From Hyphodiscus hymeniophilus (lineage: Eukaryota; Ascomycota; Leotiomycetes; Helotiales; Hyphodiscaceae): a DNA stretch of 64,000 nucleotides. Shown piece by piece: positions 59,306 to 64,000 of this stretch. Below the pieces are notes generated by a model that was not told the origin of the DNA, made no database searches, and saw only the letters and a list, made by a program, of their open reading frames with translations. Position 1 is the first letter of the stretch. Every line of letters starts with the position of its first letter. The stretch is taken from positions 744,001 through 808,000 of the forward strand of contig VNKQ01000004.1 of NCBI GenBank assembly GCA_016508695.1. Reading direction: 5' to 3'. A program made the translations under genes and the position numbers.

Positions 59306-59999
59306 GTCGAAAGCTGGCAGTGTCAACACTGATCAGATATGAAGGAGTATCTGGAGGAAACAAAGAGAGTATGTTCGAACTTCAACGTATCAAAAGGAGA
59401 TTGATAGCCGAATTTGACCATAGTTGATCTTATATATCTGGATCGGATTCACCATGAACACTGTCATGTTGTTGGGGGGGCGAATGGCAGCGCACATTTT
59501 TTGTTGATAGAACGATCACGTGATGCTTGGTGATGTCGCGTTTTAGCGTGAAATTAAACTCCTAGAGTCGTCGCGCACCCTCCTCTTCTTGAACACCAAC
59601 TACTACCTCTCAATTGATCAATTGTAAGACTTGACAGCTACCTTTTCATCATCCGTTCAGCCTCCTACCTCGAATTATTCACACAACAGCATCTAGCTTC
59701 GAAACCCAATTGCAGACCCAAACCATCAACGCGCCCCTCGAATGCTTTCGAATACCTCTCCTCCACACTCCCATGAATCTTGTTTCGCTCTCACGAGCAC
59801 CCGCAAACCAAGCAACTCGCCTTCCCAACAGTCCTCTGATTGCTGTTCTCCGAAAGGAAGAATCGGTGGTCAGAACTTAACCCTAAGTATTTGTCGGTTT
59901 TAGCTTTGCGGTCATAGTTGTTCTTCCAACTTACTACGTCTTCGTCAGCTAAGGAATGTTAGCAACGCTGCGAGGCCGCGCTATCTGACCAAGGCGGAG
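59306..59999. other. Promoter of the Rtp1-like gene and unexplained sequence
   Basis: No supported gene. A Ser/Pro-rich frame starting near 59743 and a basic frame near 59930-59990 read like protein but do not connect; they may be the upstream end of the relic that follows. Confidence 0.35.
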
Positions 60000-60819
60000 G
60001 ATTGAAAGGTTGGAGGGATAGTCCAGATGTCGAGAGACGATAAAACAGAGTTCTTCCATGAGCCATTCTGGTAAGAGCCTCCTATGAGGACGCTCGTCGG
60101 GGTTCTCGGCTGGACGTTATGCTCTGATCACTACGGATTGTCTTCGTTGATGCTACAGAATTTGGAAGGAAGGAGATCCAATGTGGGATATGTACAGGCT
60201 CTTCTTCGAGAAGAAGTCGTTGGGATCTTCATACAAGCTGCTTGGAACTGGTCAATACGTTCTCTACCAACTCCCGGAGACAACATGATTGGAATGCATT
60301 TGGACAGTGGAGACTGAGCACGATATATTCCTTATGGAAGAGGTTTACAAGCAGACTGTCTTCTGCGATTATTTCAACTTCCTCATGGTTGCGAATCGGC
60401 TTCGATCACACTCGTCGGAACCCTTTGCATACGCACTGGCAGCGAGGATCGATTAGCTTTCAAACAGAAACAAATCGCAGGAGATGGTCCTTCAAACGCT
60501 TTAGCGGGCGAAATCAAACATATTGCTATGCTCCGGAAGTCTCTCTTGTCCAATTGCTCACCTCTTATGGCGTCCATAGAGATGAGTTCGTACAATTCCT
60601 AGTAGTGAAGACGTCCCGGACCTCTCCTCTCCTGCCGTTTGCTTCTCGGAGCTTACGAAGGTCATTGCATGCACCCTCCCTCCCATGTAGACCTCGCTTT
60701 TGCGCAGTCAGCTCACAAGACCCTTGCCGCGGCACTAGCCAAAGGCATTGTCACTTTCCTGAAGTGTGATCCTGATCAGCCGCATCAACCTTCTCCCCTA
60801 GGCTCGGTCCTGGGGTGAC
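60000..60819 (+). pseudogene. Decayed protein-coding gene of unknown family
   Basis: Protein-like blocks lie in series but in more than one frame. One frame reads IWKEGDPMWDMYRLFFEKK, then SYKLLGTGQYVLYQLPE, a TGA at about 60283, then TEHDIFLMEEVYKQTVFCDYF and SSEPFAYALAARID, a TAG at about 60457, and then continues in another frame (QIAGDGPSNALAGEIKHIAM). A further block near 60667-60819 reads HVDLAFAQSAHKTLAAALAK and ends at TGA. An upstream piece (DDKTEFFHEPFW, from 60024) has a good GTAAGA donor but no acceptor that avoids a stop. The two in-frame stops could be CGA-to-TGA and CAG-to-TAG changes. I do not recognise the family. Missed introns could explain part of it, but not all. Confidence 0.45.
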
Positions 60820-61910
60820 GGAGGACGCCGACACTCAGTCTTCTATCTTTACGATAGTAGATACCCTTCCTCTCCCGAGAGATGACAAGCGGTTTTTGTT
60901 GATGTCTTTTGTCCGTTCTTTCACAAGCCCTGCTACCTTCCTCAGGGAGGGGAGCAGAGGAAACATAAAACTTATCTCATAGGGCATTGCTTTCCAAACA
61001 GAGAGAAGATTCATGGTTGCGTTGAGGTTTTCGGTACTTCTTGGCCGTCCGTTGTTGGTCCGGTCCACTGCTAGATTTCGGCCCAAGCTATGTCGGAATA
61101 TTTCCTTTGCTCTAGGATACGGATACGATCATGTTAATTGGAGCTGCCAAGCATCAAAGGATCAGAAGTAGTGGTGAGATCCTATCCATTGGCTTATACT
61201 GCTAACTCAACCCAATTCTCCTATCTCTTGGATTCAGAAAACAACATGGCGTCCAGAACGGGACCCATCTCGAGTTGGAGTCAAAGCTTAGCGCTTGTCT
61301 GTTCCGGGTAGCGCTGTGCTGTCTGTCTGCTTTCATGGTCGGAGAACTTGGCTTTTGTTAGCTGTGGACGGTCGGAGGGTCTTTGAGGTTTAGGACAAGC
61401 CCTATGGTTTGGTAGTCCTGGGTTGTCTCGCCGGTAAAACGGTGAAGGCAACCCCTCCGAGTTTTTGGGGATAAGTCATTCTCCTACATATGATACGAAT
61501 AGGTGCTAACATTGCCGTAGGACTACGGAATGGTAGGCGATAGGATATAGCGAGGAAGACGGAGGGGGAGTGAAAAAACTCTGTTGGTACTCGAGATGTA
61601 TAACTACATTGCTGTGGTCATGACCTCGACTGAAAGCGGCCTTGAGGATTAGGCTTGTCTGTGTTAAGTATCTCGAAAACTCGGATTCATTTTGGAATCA
61701 TGCCGGATAGCTTCCCCTCAGAATAATTAAGTTGGAAGGGTCATCTCGATGTCAATTTCGATGACAAAATACCACTGAGGACGTCACGAACAGGAAATAT
61801 ACGAAATATTTTCATGCTTTTGTATTTTCATTCTTCGTGCGTAGTGCAATGCCCATGCCGAATTTTCCCCATCAAAACGCCAAATCCTATCGAACGCCCT
61901 CGTGCCCCTC
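60820..61910. other. Intergenic, 1.1 kb
   Basis: Frames on both strands between 60835 and 61190 look weakly protein-like but have stops and no domain. Nothing is called. Confidence 0.4.
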
Positions 61911-63552
61911 TCATAATCCACCAAACATCGCCCCGAGGACCATCACAAAGGCAACCAAAACAGCGTTACTCCAAGGCATGGCCTTCCCACCAGCACTCTT
62001 CTTGCTCAATCCAACTGGAAGCCCTTGCTCGCTAAACGTCACATTCTGCGGAATCGTGCTGTTATAGCACTGTCCGTTCACGATGTCCAGTCCGCTCAAA
62101 TCGTCAGGAACAAGGAAGAACATGTACATATTCTGATTCAGACCCTTGAAGCCCGACGTGTCGTAAGGGAACTTGTCGCCTGGATCAGTTGCGGATGTGT
62201 TGCGGAGGAATATGCATTGGACTTGGTTGGGGAATTCGGTCGCCATGGCTGGGTAATCCTTCATCACATCCGAGTTCGACGTATCGGCGATGAGGACGAA
62301 TTTTCGCTCGGGATAGGTCTCGAAAACCTTCTCGAGGAGGTACTTCCGGATTGAGAGCGTGTCGGACACGTCGCTGAAATTCAGAGGCCGAGTGTCGAAG
62401 GAGCCCTCTGGGTAGTAGTTGTAAATGAAATCCATGTAGTTGCGGGTGATTTGCTCTGGGGTGGTGGTCAGGTAATGGAAGTGGAAATCGGGGATGCTTC
62501 GGGACCAATTGGCATAGATCTCTGGCATGTTCATCCATGGTGTGAAGGCTTTGGCAAAGGAGTTCAAGAGACCGTTGGCTGGTTCGTAGATCTGGGTTAT
62601 CCGCAGGATATCGTCGATATCGGAGATGATTGTTAAGCCGGCTGGAGGAACCAGGTAGGCAGTAGCATTTCCTGTGTCTGTGCCATTGGTATAGACGCTG
62701 AGACGCTGGATCTCCGTTGTGCCGTTTCCTGGGAGCAAATAGCCGCCTGGTCCGGACACATTGGCAATTTGAATAAATTGGTCAAAATCTCCTTCAACAG
62801 TGGTTTCTCCAATCAATGTTATGTTTTGTGCTCCTCCCCTAGGTGCCGCATTGGCGTCAACACCTGCCTCGCCGGTGAAACCACTGATTGAGACCGGCTG
62901 AAGGTTGAAGGACACGTTGACATTCCCTTGCTGAACAACATATATTTCGGCTGTCAAGTTCCGGGCTTGGGTTTGCTGAGCGGGTGGAAGAGCTTGAATC
63001 GATGTGCCAATAAGGAAGATATTTGCCAGATCGTCGAGTTTTGATTCAGAGATGTTGGGCTGTTTGAAGACATTTCCGCGGAATCGCAAATTCCAGCCTT
63101 GATCGGTCCAATTTGCATAGGCCCTGAAGTTGGATCAGTACATGTCTTAAACTCAAGGAAACCGGGCATACTTACGGAATGTTGAGAACTTGAGTTGGAG
63201 TAGCAGCCAAATCGCTGTCACTGATTCCAAGACTCTTCTCAACTGCCGACCCCGTCGGGAAGTCTTGGAAGAAATTGGGAACTCCGCTGGCAATGTAGGA
63301 AGGGTAGGTTCCAATTACGCTGCTCAAATAAGTACCCAGCCCGGCAATGTCGCTCGTAGCATCACTAATGAGCGAAGAAATGGCGCCTCGTTCCTGGAGT
63401 CTGGCGAGATCACGGTCAGTCAACGAGGGTGCCGGCGTAATTAGAGGATAGTGAGATCCCGGAACTGCGATTGGAGCGGCGACTGGGACTGGAACTGGAG
63501 CTGGAGCTGCAAGAGCAGCTGGCAACAAAGCGAGAAGAGCGAAGTGCTGCAT
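61911..63552 (-). CDS. Secreted App1-like (DUF2183) HAD phosphatase, probably GPI-anchored, 529 aa
   Basis: Exon 1 is 63552-63176 and exon 2 is 63123-61911; the 52-nt intron joins TQVLNIPAYANWTDQGWNLRFRG in frame. A signal peptide (MQHFALLALLPAALAAPAP) is followed by a Pro/Val-rich segment. An N-terminal beta-domain precedes the catalytic domain: GLTIISDIDDILRIT holds the HAD aspartates (DIDD), then TPEQITRNYMDFI and ERKFVLIADTSNSDVM, typical of the App1 catalytic domain with a distal Asp motif. Yeast App1 is an actin-patch phosphatidate phosphatase in the cytosol. This copy has a signal peptide, many N-x-S/T sites and a hydrophobic end (AVLVAFVMVLGAMFGGL) expected of a GPI signal, so it should act outside the cell or at its surface. 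The substrate is unproven. Confidence 0.88.
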
Positions 63553-64000
63553 CACGATGGCGGTGTACTTTTGGTGGGCAATTGGGGGCTCAATTCGTAT
63601 GCGGTGAGCTGGACGAAGAACCGTGATTCGTTGAGCAACCCTCTTCCACTTTCGAACCCTCACGCAAAGTCGTGTTTGATGGAAAAGAGAGAAGAACACG
63701 AGTGACTGAAATGATGCACAGAAGAGGGTTGGGCGAGGTCAACCCATAAGTAACAAGTAAGGTCGTCGCGTGCGTGCGTGCGTGCGTGCGTGCCGCAACT
63801 TGCCAGCCAGCCGTCAAGCCTGGCCTGCGCTGCCTTGCTTGTCCAAGTTCCTGGCCTGTTGTTAATCTTATTTCCCCAATGACCTCACTGTGCATCTTCC
63901 TCCACGAACATTCAACCACCTTGTACCTAACCATAACATCCCCAATGGCATCGCACTCTTCCAGAAACGCCATGCAATGTCCACGTGAGCATTGATTAAG
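63553..64000. other. Promoter side of the App1-like gene
   Basis: No gene is supported. Contains a (GCGT)n tract at 63768-63793. Confidence 0.5.
63768..63793. repeat. (GCGT)n microsatellite, about 6.5 units
   Basis: Tetranucleotide run about 220 nt upstream of the App1-like ATG. Confidence 0.85.

Overview
The window reads as a filamentous ascomycete chromosome segment (Pezizomycotina; Leotiomycetes is my guess). Genes carry short GT-AG introns of about 42-130 nt with CTAAC/CTGAC-like branch points. Families include a HET-domain protein, a cutinase, a membrane GH3 beta-glucosidase, a fasciclin/GPI protein, an Rds1-like ferritin-fold protein and a fungal hyphal GT2. No prophage, CRISPR array, rRNA or confident tRNA was seen.

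Layout. 0.2-5.6 kb, plus strand: a four-exon DUF3237 protein, quinolinate phosphoribosyltransferase (de novo NAD synthesis) and an intronless HET-domain protein. 5.8-13.0 kb is a degraded stretch: a GH3 beta-glucosidase broken by one frameshift, a multicopper oxidase pseudogene missing its middle, and a phospholipase-C-type phosphoesterase with a frame problem. 16.7-18.2 kb: a membrane-anchored GH16 glucanase. 18.2-24.9 kb has no convincing gene. 24.9-27.9 kb: a multi-pass GT2 with an 8-nt microexon. 27.9-32.0 kb is non-coding and repeat-rich, and holds a clear hAT-like MITE (29622-29959) with perfect 41-bp inverted repeats and an 8-bp target duplication. 32.0-47.1 kb: a two-domain fasciclin protein, two small cysteine-cluster proteins, an SGNH-like membrane protein with frame breaks, an MFS transporter, an Rds1-like secreted protein and a small unknown protein. 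48.9-56.1 kb, all minus strand: a ten-exon secreted S33-type peptidase, a four-exon cutinase and a TetX-like FAD monooxygenase. 56.6-59.3 kb: an Rtp1/Tango6-like HEAT-repeat protein. 60.0-60.8 kb: a decayed unknown gene. 61.9-63.6 kb: a secreted App1-like (DUF2183) phosphatase.

As a set, the locus is rich in secreted or wall-associated enzymes (GH3, GH16, oxidase relic, phospholipase, fasciclin, peptidase, cutinase), as expected of a plant-litter or plant-associated fungus, with a few housekeeping genes between. I see no secondary-metabolite backbone enzyme. The exon structures were assembled by hand from splice signals and reading-frame continuity. Those that close in frame over many exons (DUF3237, peptidase, cutinase, GT2) are the most reliable.
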